Source: a virus
IMG/VR virus record: IMGVR_UViG_3300019776_000970
Span: 1 to 42,515 of that record
Direction: 5' to 3' (one strand)
Length of the DNA: 42,515 nt
Part shown: piece after piece, positions 7,054-15,897 of the stretch
Position numbering within the stretch: the stretch's first letter is position 1
Layout of the letters: every line of letters begins with the position of its first letter
Notes under the pieces: generated by a model
The model's input: the letters and a program-made list of their open reading frames with translations, nothing else
Databases searched by the model: none
What the model was told of the DNA's origin: nothing
Position numbers and translations under genes: made by a program

Positions 7054-10000
7054 CTAGCCATCGCCAACCAGAGCTGAGGGGCCATCATCGCTGGTCGTAG
7101 TGGTAGTCGCGCTGGTGCGAAACTCAAGCAGAAAAAGTCCGAAGGTGAGCGTGTCGGTCGGGGTGGTGTTAAAGCGCACCACCGGCCTGAGCAACACATC
7201 CGCTTTCGCCCCGCTCACAAGAGATTTCCAGCCGCTCTTCTTGGTGCCAGCGCCGTTGATGCTCACAGAGGCAACATCGAGGCTTGTGAGAGCCTTCCAC
7301 GTGCTTCCGTTATCGTCCGAGTACTGCACGTAGGCCGCGCCGGTCACGGTGGTAGAAGCGGCGATATGCGCCGAAATGCGGCAGGTGGAAAAGTCGCTGA
7401 GGTCGGCCCATGCCCGGCGAAACGTCGCGCCTGCCAGCTCGTAGAGCCCCGTGCCAATGGTCTGGGTCACGACGCTATCGGCGGCCAAGAAGGGCACGAT
7501 CATCTGGTAGTTGGCTGATCCGCCTGAGCCGTTGCTCGCCGCCGTGATGCGCCCCTGGGCATCCACCGTGACGTTCGCATTAGTGTAGCTGCCCGGAGTG
7601 ACCGCCGTGTTGGCTAAAGCGAAGGTGCGGTTGGCGGTGAGATCTCCCCCACCCGTGAGGCCCGTCCCTGCCGTGAGCGTGCGCGAGAAGAGGGTAGCGA
7701 GCCGGGTGAGGAGTCCATCGAGGCGCGCCTTGAGGCTGGCGTAGGTCTGCCCCGCCGTGACCGGGCTTGTCGCGGGCTCCGTCCGTGCGGCCACCACCTC
7801 ACTGGCGGTGTCCGTCCAGCTCGTGCGCTCACTGGAGAGCACGTGCGGCCCTCCTGCGGGCGCGTAGGCATCGTGTAGGGTCCCGTCGGTTGCGGTACGG
7901 GGGGAGTCGCCCCAATAGCTGGGCGCACCGCCAGGGTAGGCTCCTGTGGCGGTTCCCGGTGTGCTGATGCTGCTCCCCCCGCCCGCGATACCGCCCTGCC
8001 CGAAGATCAGCAGGCCGCTCGCGCTTCGCACTGCCGCGTTCATCTGCCGGGCAAGGTCGGGGCGGCGAAGGCCTAGCTCAATGGAGAGGGAGAGCTGCCC
8101 CCCGGTGCGCCATGTGTAGCGAGAGCGAGCGGGCCACTCATCCGAAAGATCGACATCGAGCTCGGAGACACGCAATTTCTGCCCGAGCAGTGGATCTACG
8201 ATGCGACTCCACTCGGGAGCGACTTCTAGGCGGGGCAGATCCGGGATAGGAGCGTTGATATCAAACCACGCCTTGACCCAAGCCTGACTGGCCGCATCCC
8301 AGCGCTTTAGGGTGTCATTGCTGACAGTCGCCTCGCGCCGATCGAGGACACTTGCTGAATTATAGGCGAGCGTGCCAGGAGTGCAGACATCCTCCGCCCG
8401 AATGTAGCGCTCCCAGCTGGCGGCGGGGATGTACTCAAGGCTCGCTGGGTCCGCGTCGGTGTAGTCGGTGGCCACGCCGCCCCCACTGGTCAGAGGCACG
8501 CCCGCGCTGATATCTCGCACCTGCACCGCATCGATGAGGATGTCGGTCGAGCCCCGAAAGACAAGGCGCAGACCGCTGGCGTTGACATCGCTAGGCACGG
8601 TCCACGTGCGCCAGAAGAGCCGCCAGTCGTCGGTAATGGCCCCGGCGGGAAACTCCACATAGACCTGGCGGCCTTTGTTATCCTTGGTCTCGATGCGGAA
8701 CTTTCCCGTGGTGGCACTGCTGCCGGGGGTGCGCCGAGCTCTAAGGGCGAGGATCAGCACCTGGTTGGGGACAACGGAGAACTTAGCATCCGCCGAGGGC
8801 CAAAGCCCACAGTCTTGGCCGTTGACATCGGCCGCGGTGCAAGCAACCCTTAGGCAGGATTTGCCCTGATGGCTTGCTTTCCACGCATCGCCGGTGTAGA
8901 GGGGGTCGATCACCTGAAAGGCGGCGCTACCAAAGGCCCACGTCTCCCAGCCACGGGGCTTTAGCTGATCGAGCCAGTAGACGCTGGCATCGTCGATGAG
9001 CAGCCCCCCGATCTCTCCGGTGCCGGGGGAGCTCGCCTCAACAACAAACTTCCAGCTGGTCACCCCGGCGGGCACGACGCAGCTCCCGCGCCACTCTGCC
9101 CAGTAGCTGGCCGTGATCGGGGCAATCGGGATCACGGGCGAGCTCGACAGGTAGCCACTAGCCCCCCAGAACTCCACGCGCATCGATCCCGTGCGGGTAG
9201 AGCCTCCCACCTCGCGCCGTGCCCAGCAGGAGTAGGTGAGAGTCCGCCCGGCGGTCAAGGCTCCCTCCGTGCCCGTGCGGGTCTGCCAGACTACCTCGGC
9301 GGGGTTGTCCAGCTCAACCATGTTCTTGCCCGAGCGGCTAGGTCCCTCGTCGAGCCCTGTGCTCTTGAAGCTGGCTCCAGAGGCGGTATTCCAGTTCGTG
9401 TAGCGCGTCTCAAAGCTGCCATCGTGCAGCAGGTTGCCTACGGGACTTGAGCCAAAGCCCGCCGTCGGTCCGGCGATATCAGCCCGCTCAAAGCCCGTGT
9501 TGCCCGCCACGGCGGCCGCCAGTAGGTTGGGGGCATCGCTCTGCCCTCCGACAAACAGAGCCCCGTTAACGACCCTAGAGAGGTCCTCTGGGCGGCTGAT
9601 GCGCCGGACGGTACCGCCCACGAAGAACTGGTGCGCGATGGTGCCACTCTTTGGCCCAAAAACGAACTGATCGACCCCGGTGGCAGGGTCGATATTCCAG
9701 CCCCAGACAATAGAGCCCGCGCCCTGATCCGCCAAGAGCTTGAGGGCATCGCGGCACGTGCTCTGCGAAATCTCCACGGCTTCGCGCACAATGCCCGTCT
9801 CACTCACGAGGCTCGTCACGCGGCTGGGAGATCCCGTAGGCCGCATCCATGGCCGGGCCGCAAGGTAGGCATCGAGCACCCGAGCGGCAAAGACCGAGAC
9901 GTCTGCCCCTCCCGGCTCGATGAACTGCCCATCGAAGGCCACGTGCGCCATGTCCTCGGCCAGCCCGTAGGCGCTCAGGGTGCGGGTCTCTGCCCGGTCG

Positions 10001-10281
10001 AGCGTGGCTTCAGGCAGGGTGAGGATTCCCCGAGCGCGAGGGGCAGGCTCTAGGCCTCCCATCAGGACCAAGGGATCGCTCCAGACAAGGACCTCCACAA
10101 GGCAACCGGCGACAGGCGCAAAGGAGAGATCGTCGAAGCGCTTGGCGAGGGTGATGGTAATCTGCCCCGTGCCGCCGCCTTCTAGGATTTCCCAGTCGGC
10201 CCCCGTCACGTCCTCCGGCGCAAAGGCCAGCCGCGTGCCGCTCAGGCGGTCAAAGAAGCGCACCTCGATGTCTTGGGCCAT
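7054..10281 (-). CDS. Tail hub / tail-associated host-recognition protein (1075 aa)
   Basis: Residues 1-270 (MAQDIEVRFFDR, LAKRFDDLSF, ETRTLSAYGLAEDM) look like the hub domain of a Tal-type baseplate protein. Roughly residues 285-435 and 440-600 form two jelly-roll, carbohydrate-binding-like modules: each opens with a segment such as NLLHDGSFET, contains Trp/Tyr-rich strands and closes with a LIDDASVYWLD- or LIDAVQVRD-like strand. Residues ~640-760 contain an ADLARQM/LGLRRPD helical linker. The C-terminal ~200 residues include a LTGGGDLTANRTF fibre motif and a beta-sandwich (YVQYSDDNGSTWKAL). It follows the distal-tail gene, as expected for hub proteins. Confidence 0.75.
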   Translation of the reverse strand: MAQDIEVRFFDRLSGTRLAFAPEDVTGADWEILEGGGTGQITITLAKRFDDLSFAPVAGCLVEVLVWSDPLVLMGGLEPAPRARGILTLPEATLDRAETRTLSAYGLAEDMAHVAFDGQFIEPGGADVSVFAARVLDAYLAARPWMRPTGSPSRVTSLVSETGIVREAVEISQSTCRDALKLLADQGAGSIVWGWNIDPATGVDQFVFGPKSGTIAHQFFVGGTVRRISRPEDLSRVVNGALFVGGQSDAPNLLAAAVAGNTGFERADIAGPTAGFGSSPVGNLLHDGSFETRYTNWNTASGASFKSTGLDEGPSRSGKNMVELDNPAEVVWQTRTGTEGALTAGRTLTYSCWARREVGGSTRTGSMRVEFWGASGYLSSSPVIPIAPITASYWAEWRGSCVVPAGVTSWKFVVEASSPGTGEIGGLLIDDASVYWLDQLKPRGWETWAFGSAAFQVIDPLYTGDAWKASHQGKSCLRVACTAADVNGQDCGLWPSADAKFSVVPNQVLILALRARRTPGSSATTGKFRIETKDNKGRQVYVEFPAGAITDDWRLFWRTWTVPSDVNASGLRLVFRGSTDILIDAVQVRDISAGVPLTSGGGVATDYTDADPASLEYIPAASWERYIRAEDVCTPGTLAYNSASVLDRREATVSNDTLKRWDAASQAWVKAWFDINAPIPDLPRLEVAPEWSRIVDPLLGQKLRVSELDVDLSDEWPARSRYTWRTGGQLSLSIELGLRRPDLARQMNAAVRSASGLLIFGQGGIAGGGSSISTPGTATGAYPGGAPSYWGDSPRTATDGTLHDAYAPAGGPHVLSSERTSWTDTASEVVAARTEPATSPVTAGQTYASLKARLDGLLTRLATLFSRTLTAGTGLTGGGDLTANRTFALANTAVTPGSYTNANVTVDAQGRITAASNGSGGSANYQMIVPFLAADSVVTQTIGTGLYELAGATFRRAWADLSDFSTCRISAHIAASTTVTGAAYVQYSDDNGSTWKALTSLDVASVSINGAGTKKSGWKSLVSGAKADVLLRPVVRFNTTPTDTLTFGLFLLEFRTSATTTTTSDDGPSALVGDG

Positions 10282-10285
10282 TTCC

Positions 10286-11053
10286 TTATTTCCACCGTGG
10301 GTAGTAGGTCACGCTGGCCGCGCTTAGGGTCACGCCAACCGGGGTGAGCACAAGGTTGTTGGGGCCACTGCCATCGGGAACCAGTGTTGGGATGCGCCCG
10401 CGAAGGATACCGGGGGTGCTCGTGCCTCCCACGGCCACGCGGTAGCCATCGCGCGTCAGGGTGAGAATATTGCCACTGGCGAGACCCGAAACGTCGAGCT
10501 GGGCCGCTTCGCCAGTCCGTAGGTTGGTCAGGGCAATCACGGCCGTGGAAGAAGGCGCAGAGCCAAGGGTGAGCGTCCAGACTGGCAGGGCTGCGCTATC
10601 GCCACCGGGAGAGTGCGCCACCGTCCCGCCCGTGCCCGTGCTAAGGGCCACCGTGGTAGAGCTCGTGTCCCAAGCCTCTGGGTAGTCGGATGCCTCGAAG
10701 GTTAGGCTGTAGTTTGCGATCAGGCCAAAGAGCGGCCCCCCGCCATAGTCGGAGCCAAAGGAGGCAAGCTGGGCATCCTTGAAGTAGCGATCGTCTCGGC
10801 CAAAAAACAGGGGCTGCTTGCCGTTGTACACAGCGGCCTTGAGGGCTTGGTGCTTGCTTGCAAGATCGGTGGGCGTGTCGCCCTTGATGGCCCCCCGGAT
10901 ACTGAGGAGCGTTTTCTCGCGCCGGCCGATTTGTGTGATCGCACCCGAGGCGCGAGGGCGTTGCTGTGCCGCGAGATCCTGAGCACTGGCCTCCGAGGCA
11001 GGCATCAGGGTTGCGGGGAAGGTATAGGAGCCAAAAGAGAGCTGGTAGTTCAT
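10286..11053 (-). CDS. Distal tail protein, Dit-like (255 aa)
   Basis: ATG 11051-11053 overlaps the tape-measure stop by one base (TGATG). The longer frame from 11086 would run inside the tape measure gene. The N-terminus (MNYQLSFGSYTFPATLMPAS) and a following GRREKTLLSIRGAI strand match siphovirus distal tail or baseplate-hub adaptor proteins (sipho_tail-like). The C-terminal half (from ~residue 140) is a beta-rich domain with GEAAQLDVSGLASGN. Order tape measure, Dit, hub is the conserved tail-tip order. Confidence 0.7.
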   Translation of the reverse strand: MNYQLSFGSYTFPATLMPASEASAQDLAAQQRPRASGAITQIGRREKTLLSIRGAIKGDTPTDLASKHQALKAAVYNGKQPLFFGRDDRYFKDAQLASFGSDYGGGPLFGLIANYSLTFEASDYPEAWDTSSTTVALSTGTGGTVAHSPGGDSAALPVWTLTLGSAPSSTAVIALTNLRTGEAAQLDVSGLASGNILTLTRDGYRVAVGGTSTPGILRGRIPTLVPDGSGPNNLVLTPVGVTLSAASVTYYPRWK

Positions 11054-14000
11054 CAGGACACCTTCTGGCGCTGCTCGATGTGCCACGCCAAGTCTTGCGC
11101 CAGCCGTCCGATATCGGCGCTGGAGTCCAGCCCTCCATGCACGTGGACCGTGATCGGGGCATGGACGCTAGAGCCGCCCCCACCGGCCCCCATGGCCACG
11201 GCTCGACCGGCAATCTGATCGAGCATGGCGGCAGGGATAGCCAGCGAGGGCGAGCGGGGAACGATGAACTCCGCGCCCGCCTCTCCCACCAGAGAAGGGG
11301 TGCCCGTGGGGAGAATGCCCCCGTCGGCAAAGCGGAAGAGCTTGCCAAAGAGGGCTCCGCCAAGAGCGCCTCCGATGGGACCGCCGAGGCCATTGCCTAG
11401 AGCTGCGCCGATGGCGGGAGCAAGGCGCATGTTGGCCCCATCCGCCCCCGGAGCCCCCGCGCCAGCCCCTCCCATGATCTGCACCCGCGCCCAGTTGGTG
11501 ATGATCTGTGCGGCCAGGTCCTCGATCATGCGCCCCACGCGCATTTTCCAGCCACCAAGGAAGTCTTCAAGGCTCTTGAAGTGGCCGATAGAGTCCCCGA
11601 TCCCGGAGGCGAGGGACTCGTTAAACGAGCGCAGGGGGCCTTGGGTCAGCTCAGAGATGGCATCGTCGATGCCCTGTAGGTGCTCCTCAAGCCCTGTTGC
11701 CCACTTTTCCTCATCCTCATCGAGCCTGCGCTGCACCTCGATGGCCTTCTCAAGCCCCTCTGCCAGCTCCTCGGCATCGCGCTTCTTCTGCTGGTAGTTG
11801 TGGCTCCACTGCTTGAAGCCTTTCTGCACCGCCTCAGCCCGCTTTTTCTCGCCTTCCTCTTCGGCCCGCGTGATCTCCGCTTCTCGGTCTTGCGCCGCCT
11901 GCTTGGCTTGCTCGACCTCGGTTTCGTACTTGGCCTTTGCCGTCGCGCTTGTGCCGCCTACCCCTAGATCAAAGCGGGCAAGGCGCGTTTGGAGCAGCTC
12001 GATCCGGGCACTGGCTTGACCGATCTGCCCCGCTCGGGCTGGGTCTTGCCCTTGGTAGCCATCGGACAACTGCCGGAAGTCGCGGCGGGCATTGCTAAGG
12101 TCTCGCTCGATCTCTTCGCGATCTGCGCCTAGGACATCTTTGCTCTGCGCACCAAGCGCATCTTTTGTCTTGGAGCGGATCTGATCGTAGAGCTCTTGCT
12201 TGCCCTGGCCTGCTTTGTAGAAAGCGGCCTGCTTTTCTACAGCGTCCGTCAGGGGGCTATCCGAGCTACCGGAGGCCGCGATGCTGGCTTCGTCTTGCTC
12301 CGCACGGGTAATGAGCCCCGCCAGGCGCACCAGCTCGGCGCGACCGGCCGGATTAAGGCCATCCCATGCCTCCAAAGCGCCGTTGAACTGGTCTTTGAGC
12401 TTCTGGGTCTTGAGCTTGGCCTCGGCGGCGCGTGCCCCTTGCCGGTCGTCTGCGGCGCGTTTAGCAGCATCCTTTTCGGCCTTGGTGGGTGGGTGACCGC
12501 CACCCGCCCCACCAGTTTTAGCCTTGGGCTTGGTGGCTCCTCTCCCCTTAACATTTTGGCGCACGCTGGCCGTGATCCCCGCGTACTGGAGGGTCTCCAG
12601 CTCTTGACTGAGGGCCTCTACCTCTTTGATGTGCCCTGCGATAGCGGGGCTTCGCGGGGGAAGCTGGCTAATGATGCGCCCTTTTTCCTCAAGCCGTTTC
12701 TGAAGGTATGCGATGCGCTCCGGGTTGCTTAGGGAGTTATTGGCGATACTGCGCTCCGAGTCCGCGATGCTCTCCGAAGCGAGTCCGTAGCCCAACGCCC
12801 CGGCCAGAATCGCGGGGAGCGTCACTGGCAACGTACCGATAACCGCCCCGCCGAGCGCACTGCCAGCAAAGCGTGCCCCAACCCCTGTGGCAGCCCCTTT
12901 AACAGCCCCTAGAGCGCCGGACGCAGCCATCAGGCCCTGAAGCTCTTTGATTTTTATAATCAGGTCAGCCACGCGCCCGAAGACCAGCAAAAACACCCCG
13001 CCGATGGCAGTGAACTTCACGATCGCGCCTTGCGTGGCGGGATTAAGATCATGGAACGCCTTAGTCATTCCATGGATTTGGGCCATCACATCACGGGCAA
13101 CGGGCAAGAGGTGCTGGCCTATCTCGATGGCCATGCGCTCGATCTCTTGCTTGGCTTTGGCCGCTTGGTAGGCCGCGCCCTTCATCTGCTCGTTTAAGGC
13201 CGCTTGCGTGGCCCCTACGCCCTTGGTGGCATCCCCCATGCCCGCGAGCATCTCTTTGTAGAGTTTGCCGTTCTCGCTGGCAAGGATCAGCTCCCCACGC
13301 ATCCCCCGGAGCTCTGGCACGAGCTGCATGAGGGCATCCTTGTTGCCATGGGTCTTCTGGGAGACCTCCTCAAGCCAGCCCCCAAGCCCCTTAGCCTCAA
13401 GAGCCGATGCGCCGTAGGAAATCCCCAGCTCCTCCATGAGCTTCTGCGCTTCTTTGCCCGGCTTGGCAATGTGGGTGAGGAGGTTGTTGAGCGCTGTGGT
13501 GGCCTCGGCGGCACTGAGGCCCTGGCGGGTCATGGTGGCGAGCGCGGCGGCCACTTCTTGGAGGTTCACCCCCATCAGCTTGGCCTGGGGGAGCACCATG
13601 CCAATTGAGCCCGCGAGCTGCTCAAAGTTGTTAACCCCGAGATCTACCTCGCGGAAGAGCACATCCATGGCCTCTTTAGCGGAGTTGACGCCCCCAATCC
13701 CCGAGTTCAGGACCGCCATGAGCACCCGGCTTGAGGTCGCGGTCTCGGTGAGGCCCGCACTGGCCCCCATGGCCGCGACCTTGAGGTCTTCGATGGCCTC
13801 CGCGCCCGTTCTGCCCGAGCTGTAGATATCGTAGAGACCCTCCGCGAGCTTGGTGGGGCCATCGGTGATGCGCTTGTCATCGACGAGCCCGATCACGGCT
13901 TTGGTGGTCTCGCGAAACTGCGCCTCAGACTGCTTGGCGATGCTGTTGACGTTGCGCATGGCTCCGTCGAACTTAGAGGCGGCCGCCGTGGCCCCGACCA

Positions 14001-14304
14001 TCACCCCCGTGATCGCGCTCCCGGCAACCGTGGCCCCACGCCCGATCTCGCTCCACATCTGCATCTGCGCAGCATGGGTTTTCTGAATCTCCTGATGGTA
14101 GGCGCGGAGCTTCTTCTCATCGAGGCCTCGCTTGAGGGCCTCTTCGGTCCGCTTGCCATCTTTCTCGGCCTGATCCGCCAGCTTGTCTAAGGCTCCCCCG
14201 ATCTGGCCTAGCTCCGCCTTGAGCTGGTTGCGAGCGGCCAAGACCTGGCTGAGGCCGATCTTGACTTCAGCAGAGACGGTTCCGAGGGAGACAGTTTCAG
14301 GCAT
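11053..14304 (-). CDS. Tail tape measure protein (1083 aa)
   Basis: A very long helical protein follows the tail chaperone genes. The N-terminal ~100 residues form a coiled coil. Residues ~95-400 match the TP901-type core (KFDGAMRNVNSIAKQ, YDIYSSGRTG, LTETATSSRVLMAVLN, LLTHIAKPGKEAQKLMEELG). A hydrophobic stretch lies around residues 430-510. Residues ~590-900 are charged coiled coil (AKAKYETEVEQAKQAAQD, EEGEKKRAEAVQKGF). A Gly/Ala-rich C-terminus follows. The protein sets tail length and may form a DNA channel. The start lacks a Shine-Dalgarno site and shares the leader CTAACCCACCATGCC with the portal gene. Confidence 0.93.
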   Translation of the reverse strand: MPETVSLGTVSAEVKIGLSQVLAARNQLKAELGQIGGALDKLADQAEKDGKRTEEALKRGLDEKKLRAYHQEIQKTHAAQMQMWSEIGRGATVAGSAITGVMVGATAAASKFDGAMRNVNSIAKQSEAQFRETTKAVIGLVDDKRITDGPTKLAEGLYDIYSSGRTGAEAIEDLKVAAMGASAGLTETATSSRVLMAVLNSGIGGVNSAKEAMDVLFREVDLGVNNFEQLAGSIGMVLPQAKLMGVNLQEVAAALATMTRQGLSAAEATTALNNLLTHIAKPGKEAQKLMEELGISYGASALEAKGLGGWLEEVSQKTHGNKDALMQLVPELRGMRGELILASENGKLYKEMLAGMGDATKGVGATQAALNEQMKGAAYQAAKAKQEIERMAIEIGQHLLPVARDVMAQIHGMTKAFHDLNPATQGAIVKFTAIGGVFLLVFGRVADLIIKIKELQGLMAASGALGAVKGAATGVGARFAGSALGGAVIGTLPVTLPAILAGALGYGLASESIADSERSIANNSLSNPERIAYLQKRLEEKGRIISQLPPRSPAIAGHIKEVEALSQELETLQYAGITASVRQNVKGRGATKPKAKTGGAGGGHPPTKAEKDAAKRAADDRQGARAAEAKLKTQKLKDQFNGALEAWDGLNPAGRAELVRLAGLITRAEQDEASIAASGSSDSPLTDAVEKQAAFYKAGQGKQELYDQIRSKTKDALGAQSKDVLGADREEIERDLSNARRDFRQLSDGYQGQDPARAGQIGQASARIELLQTRLARFDLGVGGTSATAKAKYETEVEQAKQAAQDREAEITRAEEEGEKKRAEAVQKGFKQWSHNYQQKKRDAEELAEGLEKAIEVQRRLDEDEEKWATGLEEHLQGIDDAISELTQGPLRSFNESLASGIGDSIGHFKSLEDFLGGWKMRVGRMIEDLAAQIITNWARVQIMGGAGAGAPGADGANMRLAPAIGAALGNGLGGPIGGALGGALFGKLFRFADGGILPTGTPSLVGEAGAEFIVPRSPSLAIPAAMLDQIAGRAVAMGAGGGGSSVHAPITVHVHGGLDSSADIGRLAQDLAWHIEQRQKVS

Positions 14305-14322
14305 GGTGGGTTAGGGGGTGAG

Positions 14323-14336
14323 TTTCCACGTGGAAA
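14323..14336. promoter_or_regulatory. parS-like palindrome, copy 2
   Basis: An exact TTTCCACGTGGAAA lies in the 42-nt gap between the frameshifted tail-chaperone stop (14347) and the tape measure start (14304). Confidence 0.75.
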
Positions 14337-14346
14337 TCAGGGGGGA

Positions 14347-14960
14347 TCAGGAGGGTGTGGGGAGGTTGGAGAGGGAGGGGCGGGGAGCCCCAGAAGGCCG
14401 GGAGCCCTGACGGCTTCCCTCGTTGCCTTCCCCACCTCCCCACGGGTCGAACTTGGAGTAGCGCTCCATGAGGGAGCGGGCTACGGTCCACTTAGCGGAG
14501 CGGACCGACTCCTCGGTATAGCCGCAGCGCAGGATTAGGAAGGCGATGATGTCTCGCCAGTCGATGGGGGCTCCGGGTCCCCCGTCTCTTTTTTTTCGCC
14601 TTGGTCTTGGTCCTCACCCCCGTAGAGGCCACTGGCCCTCAGGATGGCAGCCACAAAGCGGAGCGTATCGGCACTGCGCAAGTCGCTGGCCTTGATCTGC
14701 GTGCCCACGTCGACCAGCGTGAGCCGCCAGTTGCAGGCGCGGCGCTCCGGTGGGGTGAGCATCTCATCGGCGCGGCGCAAGGCCAGCCAGAGGATCAGGC
14801 GCTGGTGTGCCGTCTTAGTGGGGTTGAGCTGGCCAATATCGCCAAGCTGCTCCTCGATATCGGCGATGTCGTTGAGGTCAAACTCCTCAAGCTGATAGAG
14901 CTTGCCCTTGAACTCAAAGGCAGTCTTTGCATTGCCCAACGCACTTTTTAAACCATTCAT
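14347..14960 (-). CDS. Tail assembly chaperone, -1 frameshift product (GT-like, ~204 aa)
   Basis: This product shares residues 1-124 with the shorter chaperone, then shifts -1 at the A-run (slip heptamer A AAA AAA, 14589-14595) and continues to TGA at 14347-14349. The shifted part reads RDGGPGAPIDWRDIIAFL, then a GYTEESVRSAKW helix, RSLMERYSKFDPWGGG and a Ser/Pro/Gly-rich tail. A DW..II.FL...GYTEE pattern after the slip is what lambda GT-type chaperones show. Two isoforms at a fixed ratio would coat the tape measure protein. The shifted frame has no start codon of its own. Confidence 0.8.
14535..14960 (-). CDS. Tail assembly chaperone, zero-frame product (G-like, 141 aa)
   Basis: The zero-frame protein (MNGLKSALGNAKTAFEF, YQLEEFDLNDIADIEEQLG, LILWLALRRADEMLTPPER) ends in a short acidic/Ser-rich tail after the slippery A-run. 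It is followed by the tape measure gene, the conserved G/GT to tape-measure order of lambda-like siphophages. Residues ~1-60 form a beta-rich domain and residues 65-115 a helical domain. No membrane or catalytic motif. Confidence 0.8.
   Translation of the reverse strand: MNGLKSALGNAKTAFEFKGKLYQLEEFDLNDIADIEEQLGDIGQLNPTKTAHQRLILWLALRRADEMLTPPERRACNWRLTLVDVGTQIKASDLRSADTLRFVAAILRASGLYGGEDQDQGEKKETGDPEPPSTGETSSPS
14566..14595 (-). promoter_or_regulatory. Programmed -1 ribosomal frameshift signal
   Basis: On the minus strand the zero-frame codons are GAA AAA AAA GAG, so the heptamer A AAA AAA (14595-14589) fits the X XXY YYZ rule exactly. After a 5-nt spacer (GAGAC), GGGGG (14583-14579) can pair with CCCCC (14570-14566) over an 8-nt loop, a suitable stimulatory hairpin. 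The new frame stays open for 80 codons. Confidence 0.8.
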
Positions 14961-15886
14961 TAGTTTTCAAACTCCCAGCTTGCCACAAGGGCGGAGGTCG
15001 GATCGAGGTTGGCCATGAACTGCGCTCCCTCGGTGGCGAACTGCCCAAGGGCAAAGTCGAGCTTAGCACCAGGACAGTAGAGGCGAGGGACGCGCAGCCG
15101 CATCCGCTTCCCACTGCTGGTAGTGCCCTCGAAGAGCCCTGAGAGGGCGGGGAGCTGGGTTGTGGGCGCGATGGGCTTGAGGGTAGCCCAGCTCACGCCG
15201 CTGATGGGATCACAACCGAGAGCCGCCGCAAGGGCTCCGTTCTCAATCTCCGCGTGCTTGGCATCGAGCACGATCGCGCCCGAGTGAAAGCCCGCATCGA
15301 TGGGAAAGCGCGACTGCCACGCCGTGGTAGGGAGTGGGGTGGACGCGAACTGGGCACTAACGGAGATCTGTTTCAGGACCGCAAAGCTAAAGCTCTGGGT
15401 AATGTAGACCTCAACCTCACTGAGGAGCGTGATGCCCGGTCCGGCTGGCACGGTGTAGTTAGGGCAAAGGTAGATGTAGCGCCCCGTCACCGCAGCGGCC
15501 GAACCATCGAAGGTGATGGGCTCGCCGGGGATGACCTGAGCGGCGGCGAGCGCACTGCCCGTCGTGGGGTTGCTCAGGCTGGCCGTGTTGCTCACGTAGC
15601 AGGTCATGGTGAGGTTTGCGGCAAAGCCCGAGCTCGTGACATCCCTAACCCGAACCAAGGAGACGGACTGAGCGCTCCCTAGATCAATGCGCAGAAAGTG
15701 GTAGTTGGTCCCATCGGCCACACGCAGGCTCATCGTGGTGGCACGGGAGCCATCGATGGCGTTGGCGGGAGTGTTGCCCCCGATGGCCGTCGGCGCGCCC
15801 ACTTGCCCCAGCGCGGCCGCACTAAGCGGCGCACGCTGGATTCCGGTGGCAGTAAGAAAGCCTGTGTCAAAAAGGTGAGTAGGCAC
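14960..15886 (-). CDS. Tail-tube-like paralogue with inserted discoidin-like domain (308 aa)
   Basis: GTG at 15886 follows AAGGAGACACC. The N-terminus (HLFDTGFL) and C-terminal region repeat the major tail protein encoded next door: SRFPIDAGFHSG against SRFAVDVAFHGG, and PGAKLDFALGQFA against PGLKQSFALGQWA. Between them, residues ~28-165 form a separate beta-sandwich (ATTMSLRVADGTNYHFLRID, VSLVRVRDVTSSG, GRYIYLCPNY) with the pattern of an F5/8 type C (discoidin, galactose-binding-like) domain. Such domains bind sugars. The protein may decorate the tube or form a tail-surface adhesin, though it may also be a second structural tube protein. Confidence 0.75.
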   Translation of the reverse strand: MPTHLFDTGFLTATGIQRAPLSAAALGQVGAPTAIGGNTPANAIDGSRATTMSLRVADGTNYHFLRIDLGSAQSVSLVRVRDVTSSGFAANLTMTCYVSNTASLSNPTTGSALAAAQVIPGEPITFDGSAAAVTGRYIYLCPNYTVPAGPGITLLSEVEVYITQSFSFAVLKQISVSAQFASTPLPTTAWQSRFPIDAGFHSGAIVLDAKHAEIENGALAAALGCDPISGVSWATLKPIAPTTQLPALSGLFEGTTSSGKRMRLRVPRLYCPGAKLDFALGQFATEGAQFMANLDPTSALVASWEFEN

Positions 15887-15897
15887 GCGGTGTCTCC

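Noticed and set aside
7293-7306. CACGTG near-match (TTCCACGTGCTT) as a fifth parS-like site
   Set aside because: The right half does not match; many CACGTG hexamers occur in this GC-rich genome without arms.
14297-14491. Minus-strand ORF of 64 aa (MDRSPLPHG...) after the tail chaperone
   Set aside because: Pro-rich, overlaps the -1 frame extension of the chaperone, which has a much better protein pattern.
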